A stretch of 64,000 nt of DNA from Hymenobacter lapidiphilus (GCF_003417065.2 NZ_QVLT01000021.1:1-64000), one strand, 5' to 3'. Positions 33,675-44,202 are shown, counted from the stretch's first letter. Notes: generated by a model from the sequence alone, not told the origin. Made by a program: numbers and translations.

Positions 33675-35891
33675 ATGAAAAAACTGTTTTTGCTGCTCTG
33701 TCTGCTGCTCACGGCCAGTCTCACCGCCCAGGCCCAGATTCTGCGGCCCGTGAAGTGGAGTTTTGGGGCCAAGCCTACCGGCGGTGCTAATGCGACACTG
33801 AGCTTCACGGCCAATATTGACCCCAACTGGCACATTTATTCGTTGTCGGTGAAGCCAGGCGGGCCGGTGGCTACCTCGATTTCCTTCGAGAAAGGGACCG
33901 GCTACGTGCTGACCGGCAAGCCCGTGGAGGCCACCAAGCCCCACACGGCCTACGAGGAGCTGTTCGGCATGGAAATCTCCTCGTTTGAGGAGCAGGCCAC
34001 CTTCACCCAGGCCGTGCGCCTGACGGTCCCCACGACCACCATCAAGGGCACGGTTACCTACATGGTCTGCGACGACCAGCGCTGCCTTCCGCCCGAAGAC
34101 GTGCCGTTCAGCATCACCGTAACGGTACCGTCCAGCGCCCTGGCCAATACCCCGGCCCCGGACCCTAAAGCCACCGCTAAACCTGCCGTGCCGAACACCG
34201 CCGTTGCCACCACCAGTGCAGCCGCGCCAACCAAAACCAATCCGGCCGTTGCGGCTACCAGCGCCACGCCAACTACAGCGCCAACCACCGCTGCTTCGGC
34301 TGAGCCGGTAGCGGCTGCCGCTACTACCGATACTATCACCGTCCCGGCTACCGCCGATGCCGCCGCTGCAACGGCGTCGTCGGGGGTGGCCGGAGTTACG
34401 GTGGCTATTGATGCGCCAACCGCCGCAGGAACTCCCTCCTCGTTGTGGGCCATTTTTATAGCGGGCTTCGTGGGCGGATTGGCGGCGCTGCTCATGCCCT
34501 GCATCTTTCCGCTGCTACCGTTCACGGTCAGCTACTTCACCAAGCAGGACCACTCGCGCCGTAAAGCCGTGGGCCGGGCCGTTATCTACGGGCTGAGCAT
34601 CATCGTCATTTACGTGGCCCTGGGCCTGCTGATTACGGTGCTGTTCGGGGCCGATGCGCTCAATGAGCTGGCCACCAACGGCATCTTCAACTTCGTGTTT
34701 TTTGCCTTGCTGCTGGTGTTTGCGGCCTCGTTTCTGGGCGCTTTCGAACTCACGCTGCCCAGCTCCTGGGTAAACAAGGCCGATGCCCGCGCCGACCAGG
34801 GCGGCCTGACTGGTCTGTTCTTTATGGCCGCCACGCTGGCACTGGTGTCGTTTTCCTGCACCGGGCCCATCATCGGCACCTTGCTGGTGCAGGCGGCTAC
34901 TACCGGCCAGTACCTGGGGCCGGCCATTGGCATGCTGGGCTTCTCGCTGGCGTTGGCGCTGCCCTTCACGCTGTTTGCCCTGTTTCCGGCCTGGCTGAAG
35001 GCGCTGCCCAAGTCGGGCGGCTGGCTGAACTCGGTGAAGGTGGTGTTGGGCTTCCTGGAACTGGCGCTGGCCCTCAAGTTCCTCTCCAACGTCGACCTGG
35101 CCTACCACTGGGAGTGGTTCGACCGCGAGGTATTCCTGGCGTTGTGGATTATCATTTTCGGTCTGCTGGGCTTTTACCTGCTGGACAAGCTGCCGCTGGC
35201 CCACGACGGCAGCGCCCCGGCGGGCGGCCTGTCGGTAACGCGCTTGATGCTGGCCATCTTCACGCTCTCGTTCACCATCTACCTGGTGCCGGGCCTGTGG
35301 GGGGCGCCGCTCAAGGCCGTGGCCGCCTTCCTGCCGCCCCAGCACACCCAGGATTTCGACCTTTATACGCCCACGCTCGGCGGCGGCCCGGCTACTTCGG
35401 CCACGCCCACTGCGCCGCGCACCGCCCATAAGTACGGCGACCTGTTCCACTCGCCGCTGGGCCTCGATGCTTACTTCGACTACGACGAGGCCCGCGCCGC
35501 CGCCCAGGCTGCCGGCAAGCCGCTGCTGATTGACTTCACCGGCCACGCCTGCGTGAACTGCCGCAAGATGGAAGCGACGGTATGGCCCGACCCGCGCGTA
35601 CTCCAGCGCCTGCGCCAGGATTACCTGCTGGTGCAGCTTTACGTGGATGACAAAACGGAACTGCCAGCGGCCGAGCACACCACGTCGGTCTTCAGCGGCA
35701 AGCCCATCCGCACCATTGCCAACAAGTGGAGCGACTTCCAGGCCAGCCGTTACCAGGCTAATTCCCAGCCCTACTATGTGCTGCTCGACCCCGCCACCGA
35801 ACGCGTCCTCACCCCGCCCCAGGGGGCTAATTACGACGCCGACAACTTCGTGAACTTCCTTGACAGCGGCCTGCGGGCGTTCGGCAAATAA
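33675..35891 (+). CDS. dsbD: Thiol:disulfide interchange protein DsbD
   Basis: 738 aa from [12 protein letters not shown]; the upstream extension overlaps the 33498 repeat. Signal peptide to about residue 20; N-terminal alpha domain with its cysteine pair C132 and C137 in [12 protein letters not shown]; an unusually long Ala/Thr/Pro linker (about 155-250); an eight-helix membrane domain with [13 protein letters not shown] and [11 protein letters not shown] carrying the transfer cysteines; and a C-terminal thioredoxin domain with C626-V-N-C629 in [11 protein letters not shown]. It passes electrons from cytosolic thioredoxin to periplasmic partners, plausibly the TlpA-like protein upstream. Confidence 0.93.
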   Translation: MKKLFLLLCLLLTASLTAQAQILRPVKWSFGAKPTGGANATLSFTANIDPNWHIYSLSVKPGGPVATSISFEKGTGYVLTGKPVEATKPHTAYEELFGMEISSFEEQATFTQAVRLTVPTTTIKGTVTYMVCDDQRCLPPEDVPFSITVTVPSSALANTPAPDPKATAKPAVPNTAVATTSAAAPTKTNPAVAATSATPTTAPTTAASAEPVAAAATTDTITVPATADAAAATASSGVAGVTVAIDAPTAAGTPSSLWAIFIAGFVGGLAALLMPCIFPLLPFTVSYFTKQDHSRRKAVGRAVIYGLSIIVIYVALGLLITVLFGADALNELATNGIFNFVFFALLLVFAASFLGAFELTLPSSWVNKADARADQGGLTGLFFMAATLALVSFSCTGPIIGTLLVQAATTGQYLGPAIGMLGFSLALALPFTLFALFPAWLKALPKSGGWLNSVKVVLGFLELALALKFLSNVDLAYHWEWFDREVFLALWIIIFGLLGFYLLDKLPLAHDGSAPAGGLSVTRLMLAIFTLSFTIYLVPGLWGAPLKAVAAFLPPQHTQDFDLYTPTLGGGPATSATPTAPRTAHKYGDLFHSPLGLDAYFDYDEARAAAQAAGKPLLIDFTGHACVNCRKMEATVWPDPRVLQRLRQDYLLVQLYVDDKTELPAAEHTTSVFSGKPIRTIANKWSDFQASRYQANSQPYYVLLDPATERVLTPPQGANYDADNFVNFLDSGLRAFGK

Positions 35892-36013
35892 GTTACCCGC
35901 GGGGCCCAAATCGCGCTTTTTGCGGCGGCTTTCCTACGCTGCGCACAACGCCCGTTTCCACTCCCGGACCCTATTGCCTAAGCTCTACTAACCAAGCTCT
36001 ACGCGCTAAAAAC

Positions 36014-37087
36014 ATGACAACCCAACTTACTGCCGCTGCCGGCCTGGCAACGGAGTTACAGACCACTTTTGACCGGCTGTGGCTGCTGGTGGGCAATACG
36101 CCCATGCTGGCGCTGCACTACCGCCACCAGGGCGAGGCGGGCACCATTTACGTCAAGTGCGAGCACTACAACCTGACGGGCAGCCTCAAGGACCGTATGG
36201 CCCTTTACATTCTGCAAAAGGCCTACGAGCTGGGCCAGATTCAGCCCGGCGACACGATTGTGGAGGCCACCAGCGGCAACACCGGTATTGCCTTCGCCGC
36301 CCTGGGTCGGGCGCTGGGCCATCCGGTGCTCATTATTATGCCCGACTGGCTGAGCCGGGAGCGAATCGATATTATTCGCTCGCTCGGGGCCGACGTCACG
36401 CTCATCAGCAAGGCCCAGGGGGGCTTTCTGGGCAGCATCGAGCTGGCGGAGGATATGGCGGCCGCCGACCCGCGCGTGTTTCTGACGCGCCAGTTTGAGA
36501 ACTGCTACAACGCCGAAGCCCACGCCCGCACCACCGGCCCCGAAATTGCGGCCCAGCTGGCCAGCGTGGGCCGGGAGCCCACGGCCTTCGTGGCCGGCGT
36601 TGGTACGGGCGGCACGGTGATGGGCGTGGGGCGCTACCTGCGGGCGCACTTTCCTCAGGTACAGATTCATCCGTTGGAGCCGGCCGAGTCGCCCACGCTG
36701 ACCACCGGCCATAAGGTGGGCTCGCATCGCATTCAGGGCATCAGCGACGAGTTTATTCCGGCCATTGTGCAGCTCGATGAGCTCGACGCAGTAGTGCAGG
36801 CTTCGGATGGCGATGCTATTCTGGTGGCCCAGCAGCTGGCCCGGCAGCTGGGGCTGGCCGTCGGTATTTCGTCGGGAGCCAACGTGATTGGTGCCATCCG
36901 ACTGGCGGCCGAGCTGGGCCCCGAGGCGACCGTGGTAACGCTGCTCTGCGACAGCAACAAAAAGTACCTCAGCACCGACCTACTGCGCGAGGAGCCCGTG
37001 CGCTCCGGCTATCTGGCCCCCGAGCTGACCTGGATGCATTACCAGCCCATCGACCGGCTGGCGGCGGCCGCCATGCCGGGCCGCTAG
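36014..37087 (+). CDS. PLP-dependent cysteine synthase family protein
   Basis: 357 aa. PLP lysine K59 in [10 protein letters not shown], the substrate loop [11 protein letters not shown], the phosphate cup [12 protein letters not shown] and the late [10 protein letters not shown]. The family makes cysteine (CysK/CysM), cystathionine, or related amino acids by beta-replacement. The C-terminal extension of about 30 residues and the [14 protein letters not shown] segment are nearer CysM-type proteins. It follows dsbD, so sulfur and thiol metabolism may be the link, but co-transcription is unproven (122-base gap). Confidence 0.88.
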   Translation: MTTQLTAAAGLATELQTTFDRLWLLVGNTPMLALHYRHQGEAGTIYVKCEHYNLTGSLKDRMALYILQKAYELGQIQPGDTIVEATSGNTGIAFAALGRALGHPVLIIMPDWLSRERIDIIRSLGADVTLISKAQGGFLGSIELAEDMAAADPRVFLTRQFENCYNAEAHARTTGPEIAAQLASVGREPTAFVAGVGTGGTVMGVGRYLRAHFPQVQIHPLEPAESPTLTTGHKVGSHRIQGISDEFIPAIVQLDELDAVVQASDGDAILVAQQLARQLGLAVGISSGANVIGAIRLAAELGPEATVVTLLCDSNKKYLSTDLLREEPVRSGYLAPELTWMHYQPIDRLAAAAMPGR

Positions 37088-37174
37088 GTTGACCCACCCA
37101 CCCCGCTCCTAGCTCAACTTTTCCTTCTTTTCACTTTAAAAGTCCGGCCTGCCTGGCTTTGCCTTCCCACTCGT

Positions 37175-40144
37175 ATGCTTCGTACCTTCTCTTTCGTGCT
37201 CGTAACCGGCGCGCTGCTGGCTACCCCTTTCTCGGCTTCGGCCCAGGCCAAAAAGCCGGCCGTCCGCAGCGCCAAAGCCACGCCCAGCCCGGCCCCCGGG
37301 GCCCGGCTCGTAGAGCGCGTTTCGGCCAAGGCCGGCCAGCTGCTGATTCCGTACAGTAAGTACGTGCTGCCCAACGGCCTGACCCTGATCGTGACGGAGG
37401 ACCATTCCGACCCGTTGGTACACGTGGATATAACCTACCACGTGGGCTCGGCTAGGGAGCAGATTGGTAAGTCAGGCTTTGCCCACTTCTTCGAGCACAT
37501 GATGTTTGAGGGCTCCGACAACGCGCCCAAGGGCACGTTCGACCGCTTGATTTTCGGCTCCGGCGGCACGCTCAACGGCTCTACCACCCGCGACCGGACC
37601 AACTACTACGAAACCATTCCCAGCAACCAGCTGGAAATGGTGCTGTGGCTGGAAGCCGACCGGATGGGCTTTCTGCTCGATGCGGTGACCCAGGAAAAAT
37701 TTGAGATTCAGCGCGCGACTGTAAAGAACGAGCGCGGCCAGAATATCGATAACCAGCCGTATGGCCAGGCTAGCGAGTATCTGGAACGGGCCCTCTACCC
37801 GTATGGGCACCCGTATTCCTGGCCCACCATCGGCTACCTCAAAGACCTGGATAAGTCCAATGTTGACGACCTGAAGAACTTCTTCCTGCGCTGGTACGGT
37901 CCCAACAACGCCACGCTGACGGTGGGCGGCGACGTGCAGACGGCCCAGGTGGTGAAGATGGTAGAGAAGTACTTCGGCGCCATCCATCGCGGTCCGGCCG
38001 TGCAGAACATGAAGGTGCCCGAGCCAGTGTTGGCCCAGGACCGGTACGTGAGCTACCCCGACGAGGTGCTGTACCCGATGTTGCAGATGGTGTTCCCGAG
38101 CGTACCCAGCAACCACCCCGACGAGCTGCCGCTGGAAGCGCTGGCCGAAATCATTGGGCAGGGCAATAATTCGCTGCTCTACAAAAACCTGGAAAAGCCC
38201 CAGTTGGCGGTGGAGGCGACGGCCTACAACAGCTCCTCGGAGCTTGCCGGCGAGTTCACCTTGCTCGCCATGGCCCCGGAAGGCCAGCGCCTCGACAGCA
38301 CCGAAGCCCGCCTGCGCCGCACGCTGGCGGAGTTTGCCCGCACCGGCCCCAGCGCCGAGGCCATCCAGCGCTTCAAGGCCAACCGCGAGGCTCAGCTCGT
38401 GGGCAGCCTAGCCAGCGTGAGTGGCAAGGTAAGCCGGCTGGCCGCCAACCAGACGTTTACGGGCAACCCCAACTACCTCGTGGTGAAGCAGCAGCGCCTG
38501 CAGGCGCTGACGGCGGCCGATGTGCAGCGCGTATTTACGAAGTACGTGCAAGGCAAGCATGCCGTCGTGCTGAGCGTAGTGCCCAGCAGCAAGCCGGAAC
38601 TGGTGGCCCACGCCGACAACTACACCGTGAACTCCGCTAACTACCGCGCCCCCAAAGACGAATACGCGGGCCTCACCTACCAGAAGGCGCGCGACACGTT
38701 TGACCGCAGCCAGCGGCCCCAGCCCGGCCCCAACCCGGTCGTGCAGGTGCCGGTTCTATGGCAGGATACGCTGGCTAACGGCCTTAAAATCATCGGCACC
38801 CGCAATACCGAGATTCCCTCCGTTACCTTGCTGCTGAGTATGCGTGGGGGACACCGCTTGCAGCAAGCCAACTTAGGCCAGGCGGGCCTGGCAGACCTCA
38901 CGGCCCGGATGCTCAACGAGGGCACCCAGCAGTACACGGGCGAAGAGTTCAGCGCCATGCTCACGCGCATGGGCAGCACCGTTTCGGCCAGCGCCGACGA
39001 CGACAGAACGCTGGTTTACGTGAAGTCGCTGACCAAAAACCTGCCCGCTACTCTGGCCCTGCTACAGGAGCTGCTGCTGCACCCGCGCTTCGCCCAGGCC
39101 GACTTTGACCGCCTCAAGCAGCAGACCCTGCAGCAGATTGCCGACCAAACCACCCAGCCTGGTACCATTGCCGACAAGGTGTACGGCCGCCTGCTCTACG
39201 GGCCGGCCAGCATTATGAGCGTGTTCACTTCGGGTACCGCAGCCTCCGTTTCCAGCCTGACCCTGGATGATGTGAAGCGCTTTTATCAGCTCAACTACGC
39301 GCCCAACGTGGGCGCGCTGGTGGTAGTAGGCGATGTGACGGAGGCGGAGGTACTGCCCCAGCTGGCCTTCCTGAAAGCCTGGCCGCGCCAGCGCGTACAA
39401 ATGCCCCCTACCCTGGCCGCCCTACCCCAGCCCGATAAGGCCCGCTTGTACTTTGTGGCCAAACCGGGCGCGCCGCAGTCGGAAATCCGGGTCGGCTACC
39501 TGTCCGAGCTCCCCTATGATGCTACCGGACCCTACTACCGCGCTTATCTGGCCAACTATCCCCTGGGTGGGGCCTTCAACTCGCGCCTCAACTCCAACTT
39601 ACGCGAAAAGAAGGGCTATACCTACGGGGCGTTTTCTTCCTTTCAGAGCACGTTCTCCCCTGGCCCGTTTACGGCCCAGGCCAGCGTCCGCGCCGATGCC
39701 ACCGCCCCAGCACTGCAGGAGATGGTAGATGAAATCAAGAATTTCCGCCAAGGCATCACGCCCGAGGAACTGGCCCGCCTGCAAACCTCGGTAGGCCAGG
39801 GTGATGCGCTCAAGTACGAAACCGGCCTGCAGAAAGCCCTGTTTCTAAACCGCCTGCTCGACTACAACCTGCCGCCTGACTACGTAACCCAACAGGCCGC
39901 CATTCTGAAGAGTCTGACGCAAGCCGATGTGCAGGCCGCGGCCCGGCAGTACCTACCCGAAAACCTCTACTACGTGGTGGTTGGCGACAAAGCCCAGCTA
40001 CCCGCCTTACAGACGCTGGGCTATGAGATAGTCGAGCTGGATATTAATGGCGAGCCGCTGGCCGTTGCGCCAGTTACGGACACTGTTGCGCCTACTTCGG
40101 CAGAACCACCTGTTGGCAAACAAAAGACAAAGCGCAAAAAGTAA
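37175..40144 (+). CDS. M16-family metallopeptidase, two-domain (insulinase type)
   Basis: 989 aa. Signal peptide to about residue 24 (ASAQ). The first M16 half carries the inverted zinc motif H104-F-F-E107-H108, with the distal Glu expected in TVKNERGQNIDNQPYG. The second half (from about 525, LANGLKIIGTRNTEIP) lacks the motif, as in normal one-active-site M16 clams. Located in the periplasm, it degrades peptides. Its place downstream of susCD suits a role in handling imported peptides, an inference from order only. Confidence 0.92.
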   Translation: MLRTFSFVLVTGALLATPFSASAQAKKPAVRSAKATPSPAPGARLVERVSAKAGQLLIPYSKYVLPNGLTLIVTEDHSDPLVHVDITYHVGSAREQIGKSGFAHFFEHMMFEGSDNAPKGTFDRLIFGSGGTLNGSTTRDRTNYYETIPSNQLEMVLWLEADRMGFLLDAVTQEKFEIQRATVKNERGQNIDNQPYGQASEYLERALYPYGHPYSWPTIGYLKDLDKSNVDDLKNFFLRWYGPNNATLTVGGDVQTAQVVKMVEKYFGAIHRGPAVQNMKVPEPVLAQDRYVSYPDEVLYPMLQMVFPSVPSNHPDELPLEALAEIIGQGNNSLLYKNLEKPQLAVEATAYNSSSELAGEFTLLAMAPEGQRLDSTEARLRRTLAEFARTGPSAEAIQRFKANREAQLVGSLASVSGKVSRLAANQTFTGNPNYLVVKQQRLQALTAADVQRVFTKYVQGKHAVVLSVVPSSKPELVAHADNYTVNSANYRAPKDEYAGLTYQKARDTFDRSQRPQPGPNPVVQVPVLWQDTLANGLKIIGTRNTEIPSVTLLLSMRGGHRLQQANLGQAGLADLTARMLNEGTQQYTGEEFSAMLTRMGSTVSASADDDRTLVYVKSLTKNLPATLALLQELLLHPRFAQADFDRLKQQTLQQIADQTTQPGTIADKVYGRLLYGPASIMSVFTSGTAASVSSLTLDDVKRFYQLNYAPNVGALVVVGDVTEAEVLPQLAFLKAWPRQRVQMPPTLAALPQPDKARLYFVAKPGAPQSEIRVGYLSELPYDATGPYYRAYLANYPLGGAFNSRLNSNLREKKGYTYGAFSSFQSTFSPGPFTAQASVRADATAPALQEMVDEIKNFRQGITPEELARLQTSVGQGDALKYETGLQKALFLNRLLDYNLPPDYVTQQAAILKSLTQADVQAAARQYLPENLYYVVVGDKAQLPALQTLGYEIVELDINGEPLAVAPVTDTVAPTSAEPPVGKQKTKRKK

Positions 40145-40393
40145 GGCTTTCACAGAACTCCCGCAGGCAAGTGCGTGCACCATGAAAATCCAAAGCAGCG
40201 GCTCAGCAACCACCCCTACCATAGGTGGAATTTCTATCAGTAGCGCTTCTTCCGTGTCGCGCAGTTTTGGAATTTATTATAACATGGCAAGGTGAAGTAA
40301 GGCAAAGGCAGCAAGTTGGTGCACACCCGGTTCAATACTGTGCGCTACCTGGTCGAAAATGACTGGGGCTGGCGCGGCCCGCTGCTACCAGAC
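40145..40393. other. Intergenic stretch without a supported gene
   Basis: No gene or RNA recognised. A short frame on plus contains RYLVENDWGWRGP (about 40340-40380), which could be a coding remnant. The stretch ends in the terminator at 40394. Confidence 0.4.
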
Positions 40394-40430
40394 AAAAGTG
40401 CCCCGGCTGTAGTAGCCGGGGCGCTTTTGC
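40394..40430. terminator. Terminator, second copy of the GGCTGTAGTAGCC hairpin
   Basis: Stem AAAAGTGCCCCGGCT / AGCCGGGGCGCTTTT around GTAGT. It lies between convergent M16 and cupin genes and nearly matches the pgi terminator. Confidence 0.75.
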
Positions 40431-40472
40431 GTACTGCCTTATTGGTTTGGGTAGCCGGCCGGAGCCGTGGTT

Positions 40473-40997
40473 TTAGCGGTTGAAATCGTCCTGCACACGC
40501 ACAATGTCGTCCTCATCGGAAGGGTGGGTGGCATCGGTGTGCTGCCAGATTTCGGCCACGATACCCCAGTTGCCGAGGCCCACGAGGCGGTGCCGCTCGC
40601 CTTGCCGGATCGTGATTTGGTCACCGGCACCATATGTTTTCAGCTCCCCTTCCTGGTCGGTGTCGCTGATGATAATGCCCACCGGACCGCTGACGACGCG
40701 CCAGATTTCGGCCCGACGGTGGTGGTACTGCCACGAAAGGCGCTGCTGCGGGGCTACCAGCAGAATTTTGGGGCTTAGCTGGCCAGCAATCCGTAGTTCG
40801 TCTATAGCCATACCGGCAAAATATTGGTTAGCGAACCGTTGCGTCTGCGTTTCATCGAGCACAAAGAAACCGCCCCAGGGCCGGGCCGGGTCCTCGTGTC
40901 TGATTCGGAAACCATTAAATTCCAGCTGCTGGCGGGTTTCCAGGAAGCGGGCTGTTTTGTCGGAACTGGTAACCATAGATGCCTTAGAGCCGCCCAT
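40473..40997 (-). CDS. Cupin-domain protein, mannose-6-phosphate isomerase type II-like
   Basis: 174 aa. The cupin metal-binding region reads QYHHRRAEIWRVVSGPVGI and the second motif GERHRLVGLGNWG; YGAGDQITI joins them. This is the layout of the C-terminal domain of type II mannose-6-phosphate isomerase/GDP-mannose pyrophosphorylase, here without the nucleotidyl part. It may be a stand-alone sugar-phosphate isomerase or a binding protein. The start could be 40997 or the second ATG at 40976. Confidence 0.8.
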   Translation of the reverse strand: MGGSKASMVTSSDKTARFLETRQQLEFNGFRIRHEDPARPWGGFFVLDETQTQRFANQYFAGMAIDELRIAGQLSPKILLVAPQQRLSWQYHHRRAEIWRVVSGPVGIIISDTDQEGELKTYGAGDQITIRQGERHRLVGLGNWGIVAEIWQHTDATHPSDEDDIVRVQDDFNR

Positions 40998-41145
40998 ATG
41001 AGGACTTGGCGGCCGGGTGAAGGCACTAAAGTAGCGGATTGTCCGATTTGAATCATTGTGCAGACTGATCTGCGGAGCCGGGACGGTAAATCAAAATCGG
41101 GTGCGGACGCGTATTAATTGCGTCCTTCTACCTCACAGCCCTCTT

Positions 41146-42135
41146 ATGAAACAAGTAGCTCCCGGCGTCCATCAGCTTACTATTCAGCGTTTTGTTAACG
41201 TGTATTTTATTGAAACCGGCCGGCCCGGCGAGTGGGTGTTGGTTGATACCGGTCTGCCGGGCTCGGAGCAGGCCATAGTGGCGGCCGCCAACGAACTGTT
41301 CTATCCTGGCACTCACCCCGAGGCCATTATCCTCACCCACGGCCACCTCGACCATGCCGGCTCGGCGCAGGCGCTGGCCGAGCACTGGAAGGTACCGATA
41401 CTGGCCCACCCGCTGGAGCTGCCCTTCCTTACGGCCCGGGCCGTGTATCCGCCCGCCGACCCCACGGTGGCCGGCGGTGGCTCGCTGGCCTTTGCGGCCC
41501 GGTTTTTCCCGCCCCAGTCGTTTCAGCTCTCCGACTACGTGCAGCAGCTGCCCGCCAACGACCTCGACCCGCCCTTTTTGCCCGACTGGCAGTGGCACCA
41601 CGTACCCGGCCACGCCCCGGGCCAGATTGCGTTGTTCCGCGAGAAAGACCGTACGCTGCTGGGGGCCGACGCTTTTGCCACCTGTAACCACGAGTCGGTG
41701 CCGGCGGTGTTGCTGCAGCTGGAAGGCATCAGCATTGCCGGCGCCCCGTTCAACTACAACTGGCAACAGGTGGGCGAATCTATCCGGCAGCTAGCCGACC
41801 TGCGCCCCGAGGCCATTGGCTGCGGCCACGGTCCGGCCATGCCAGGGCCCGGTGCGGGCGCGGGCCTTCGCCAACTGGCCGACGAGTTCCGCATACCGGC
41901 CCACGGGCGCTACGTACAGCACCCCGCCCGCCTAGATGCCAATGGCGTAGCCTATCTGCCCCCCGCACCCCACGACCCTATTCGGGCGAAGTTTGGCCTG
42001 GCGGCGGCGGCCCTTGGCGGGCTGGTGGGCGCAGCCTGGCTGGTGAAATCGTACCAGAAAAAGCAACAAAACAAATACCCGCGCCCTAAAGCCGGTGAAC
42101 CCAAGCGCTTCCGCACCGAAGAAGTAGCGCGCTAA
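41146..42135 (+). CDS. MBL-fold metallohydrolase with C-terminal membrane helix
   Basis: 329 aa from MKQVAPGVHQL. The metallo-beta-lactamase motif H65-G-H67-L-D69-H70 follows IILT, with further ligands expected in VPGHAPGQIALF and in CGHGPAMPG. The domain ends near 275, then a hydrophobic helix (FGLAAAALGGLVGAAWLV, about 281-298) and a basic tail (KSYQKKQQNK) suggest a tail-anchored enzyme facing the cytosol. Family members include glyoxalase II-like thioesterases and lactonases; the substrate is unknown. Confidence 0.87.
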   Translation: MKQVAPGVHQLTIQRFVNVYFIETGRPGEWVLVDTGLPGSEQAIVAAANELFYPGTHPEAIILTHGHLDHAGSAQALAEHWKVPILAHPLELPFLTARAVYPPADPTVAGGGSLAFAARFFPPQSFQLSDYVQQLPANDLDPPFLPDWQWHHVPGHAPGQIALFREKDRTLLGADAFATCNHESVPAVLLQLEGISIAGAPFNYNWQQVGESIRQLADLRPEAIGCGHGPAMPGPGAGAGLRQLADEFRIPAHGRYVQHPARLDANGVAYLPPAPHDPIRAKFGLAAAALGGLVGAAWLVKSYQKKQQNKYPRPKAGEPKRFRTEEVAR

Positions 42136-42316
42136 AGAGCCCGGTATTTTTCTTGGGTTGGCGGCGTGGCTGTTTACGCGTTTGGCAGTGGTTGAAGAGC
42201 GCTTGCATGGCACTACGGGCATGAGTGGCGAGCCCAACCGGGTGCAGGCAGTGGCTACTCACAAACCGGGGTAGCTGCGCACACCAAGCTGGCCACGAAG
42301 GCGGTTGCCGCCCTGG

Positions 42317-43240
42317 CTACTCCGCGTCGAGGGAGTCTGCCGGGGCGGCGGCTGGGGCGGGTCGTGGCTGCGTTACCCGCACATTGCCGTTTACGGTGCT
42401 GGCCTTAAGCTGAACCCCGCCTTTGCCCAACGTGGCGGCCAGGTTGTGGGGCAGCAGGTTGAGGCGCTTGGTGTTGAGTTCGGCGGCTACCCGGCCCCGG
42501 GTGGTGCGGGCTAGTACCGTAGCCGTGTATTCGGCCGGCAGCTCCCAGCTGATGTCGCCGTTCACAGTGTTCACTTCCAGCCCCGGGCCAGTCCAGGTTT
42601 CTCCGCTCAGGCTCAGGTCGATGCGGCCGTTGGTGGTCTGGGCGCGCACGTCGCCGGAAACGCCGCGTAGTACGAGCGGTCCGTTGGTGGTGGTCAGGCG
42701 CAGTTGGCCACGCACGTTTTCCAGCGTCAGTGCCCCGTTCACGGCCGTCAGTACCAGGTTGGTCTGGGCTGGCACCAGCAGTTCGTAGCTCACGGCCCAG
42801 CCCTCTACCGAACCATTGGCCAGCGCAGCCCGCAGCGTATGGTTGGTGGTACTCAGGCGCACGGCGGCGGCCAGCGCCCGGGCTGTTTCGGCAGTGGCAG
42901 CCTTGCCCGTAATACGAGCCCGCACCCGCACATTGGTCCCGGCCCAGGCCCGCACGGTAATGCCGCCATTGGTGCGTGCGTCCACCGTCAGGGGCGTGTC
43001 GGCGGGTGGGGCGGGCAGCGTCAGGTGCCGGGTTTCGCAGTGCATTTTCTGCAGCGGGCCGGCGGGCGGCAGGTCGGTGGCGCAGTCGAGCAGGAAGGTG
43101 GGGGCAGGCCCGGCCGGCTGGACAGCAGTTGTAGGAGAAGTTTTTTTGGCGGCAGCGGCTTTGGGGGGCGTCGTTTTCTGGGCCATGGCCGGGCCCGCAG
43201 CCGCCAGCACGAATAGAAGGAATAGCAGGGTCGTTTTCAT
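42317..43240 (-). CDS. Secreted beta-helix-like protein, DUF4097 type
   Basis: 307 aa from MKTTLLFLLFV; signal peptide to about 20 (AMAQ). Successive short strands such as GGITVRAWAGTNVRVRARIT, ALTLENVRGQLRLTTTNGPL and ARTTRGRVAAELNTKRL form a solenoid like the DUF4097/DUF4098 putative adhesin family. The cell-surface role is unknown. The upstream extension overlaps the ureohydrolase gene. 42136-42316 holds nothing I recognise. Confidence 0.8.
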   Translation of the reverse strand: MKTTLLFLLFVLAAAGPAMAQKTTPPKAAAAKKTSPTTAVQPAGPAPTFLLDCATDLPPAGPLQKMHCETRHLTLPAPPADTPLTVDARTNGGITVRAWAGTNVRVRARITGKAATAETARALAAAVRLSTTNHTLRAALANGSVEGWAVSYELLVPAQTNLVLTAVNGALTLENVRGQLRLTTTNGPLVLRGVSGDVRAQTTNGRIDLSLSGETWTGPGLEVNTVNGDISWELPAEYTATVLARTTRGRVAAELNTKRLNLLPHNLAATLGKGGVQLKASTVNGNVRVTQPRPAPAAAPADSLDAE

Positions 43241-43283
43241 AGTAGGGCAGAAAGAGACGAAAGGCCGGCCGGGGCAGCGGGTG

Positions 43284-44198
43284 CTACCGGCCCGTTGCTG
43301 CGGCCACTCCCGTAAGATACGCCGCCACAACGGTAGCTGCCAGCCGCGCCGTCTGCTGGTCGCGGTCGAATAGCGGATTAAGCTCCATTACCTCGAACAG
43401 GCGCACGCCGGCGGCACCGCCGGCCAGCCAGGCGGCCTCAGTAGCCTGGCAGGGCGTCAGGCCGTCGGCGCTGGGCGCACTTACCCCGGGTGCATAGGCC
43501 TGGGCACAACAGTCGATATCGAAGCTCACGAAGGCCGGCCCGGCCGCCGTAGCCCGCGCCAGGGCCCGGCCCATATGCCCGGACATACCATCGGACTGCA
43601 CCTGGGCCAATCGCACTATGTGGGCCTGGTGCTGGTGCAGAAAGTCAATATCGGCCTGCATATTGAGGTTGGAGTGCAGCCCGATTTCAGTGAAACCCGC
43701 TCCGGCCACCAAGCCTTCGCGCAGCAGATTTCCGAAGGGGGTACCGCTGCTGAGCAGGCCGGGACGGTCTTTCACATCGGCGTGGGCATCGAGGTTGATG
43801 CCGCCCAGCGGCTGGCCGCCGGTAGCGGCGTGCAGGCCCCGCACGGTGCTGTAGGTGCCATCGTGCGAGCCGCCCAGCACCACTACCCGCGGATACTGCG
43901 CCAGCAGCCGGGCCAGCTCGATGGCAATGGTTTCGTGGTTATCGGTGTGGCGGGCCGCGCGTAGCGGTAAGTTGCCGGCATCGGCTATGCGCAGCCGGCG
44001 CAGGTCGGTGTTGTGTTCGAGGTTGTAGGTTTTGTGGTAGCGCCGCAGCTCGCTCCTGATGGCGTTCGGGGCGTGCGCGGCCCCGCCCCGGCCGCCTTCC
44101 AGCACCGTCCCGAAATCGAGCGGCAGACCTACCAGACACACGTCGGCCACGGGCAGCTCGGCAGCCGGGCAAATCAGTTCACGCAGAAAATCAGCCAT
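43284..44198 (-). CDS. Ureohydrolase (arginase/agmatinase/formimidoylglutamase) family
   Basis: 304 aa from MADFLRELIC. Binuclear Mn ligands: H112 in GGSHDGTYS, D137/H139/D141 in NLDAHADV, and the two Asp of SFDIDCCAQAYAPGVS. The family releases urea or formamide from guanidino or formimidoyl compounds. Bacteroidota proteins of this type are often formimidoylglutamase (HutG), but no other histidine-degradation gene is present, so the substrate is left open. The start is set by the promoter box five bases upstream. Confidence 0.88.
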   Translation of the reverse strand: MADFLRELICPAAELPVADVCLVGLPLDFGTVLEGGRGGAAHAPNAIRSELRRYHKTYNLEHNTDLRRLRIADAGNLPLRAARHTDNHETIAIELARLLAQYPRVVVLGGSHDGTYSTVRGLHAATGGQPLGGINLDAHADVKDRPGLLSSGTPFGNLLREGLVAGAGFTEIGLHSNLNMQADIDFLHQHQAHIVRLAQVQSDGMSGHMGRALARATAAGPAFVSFDIDCCAQAYAPGVSAPSADGLTPCQATEAAWLAGGAAGVRLFEVMELNPLFDRDQQTARLAATVVAAYLTGVAAATGR

Positions 44199-44202
44199 AG
44201 CC

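Noticed and set aside
34515..35909. 464-aa minus-strand frame opposite dsbD
   Set aside because: Long but antisense; Gln/Arg/Gly-rich composition results from the GC-rich third codon positions of dsbD.
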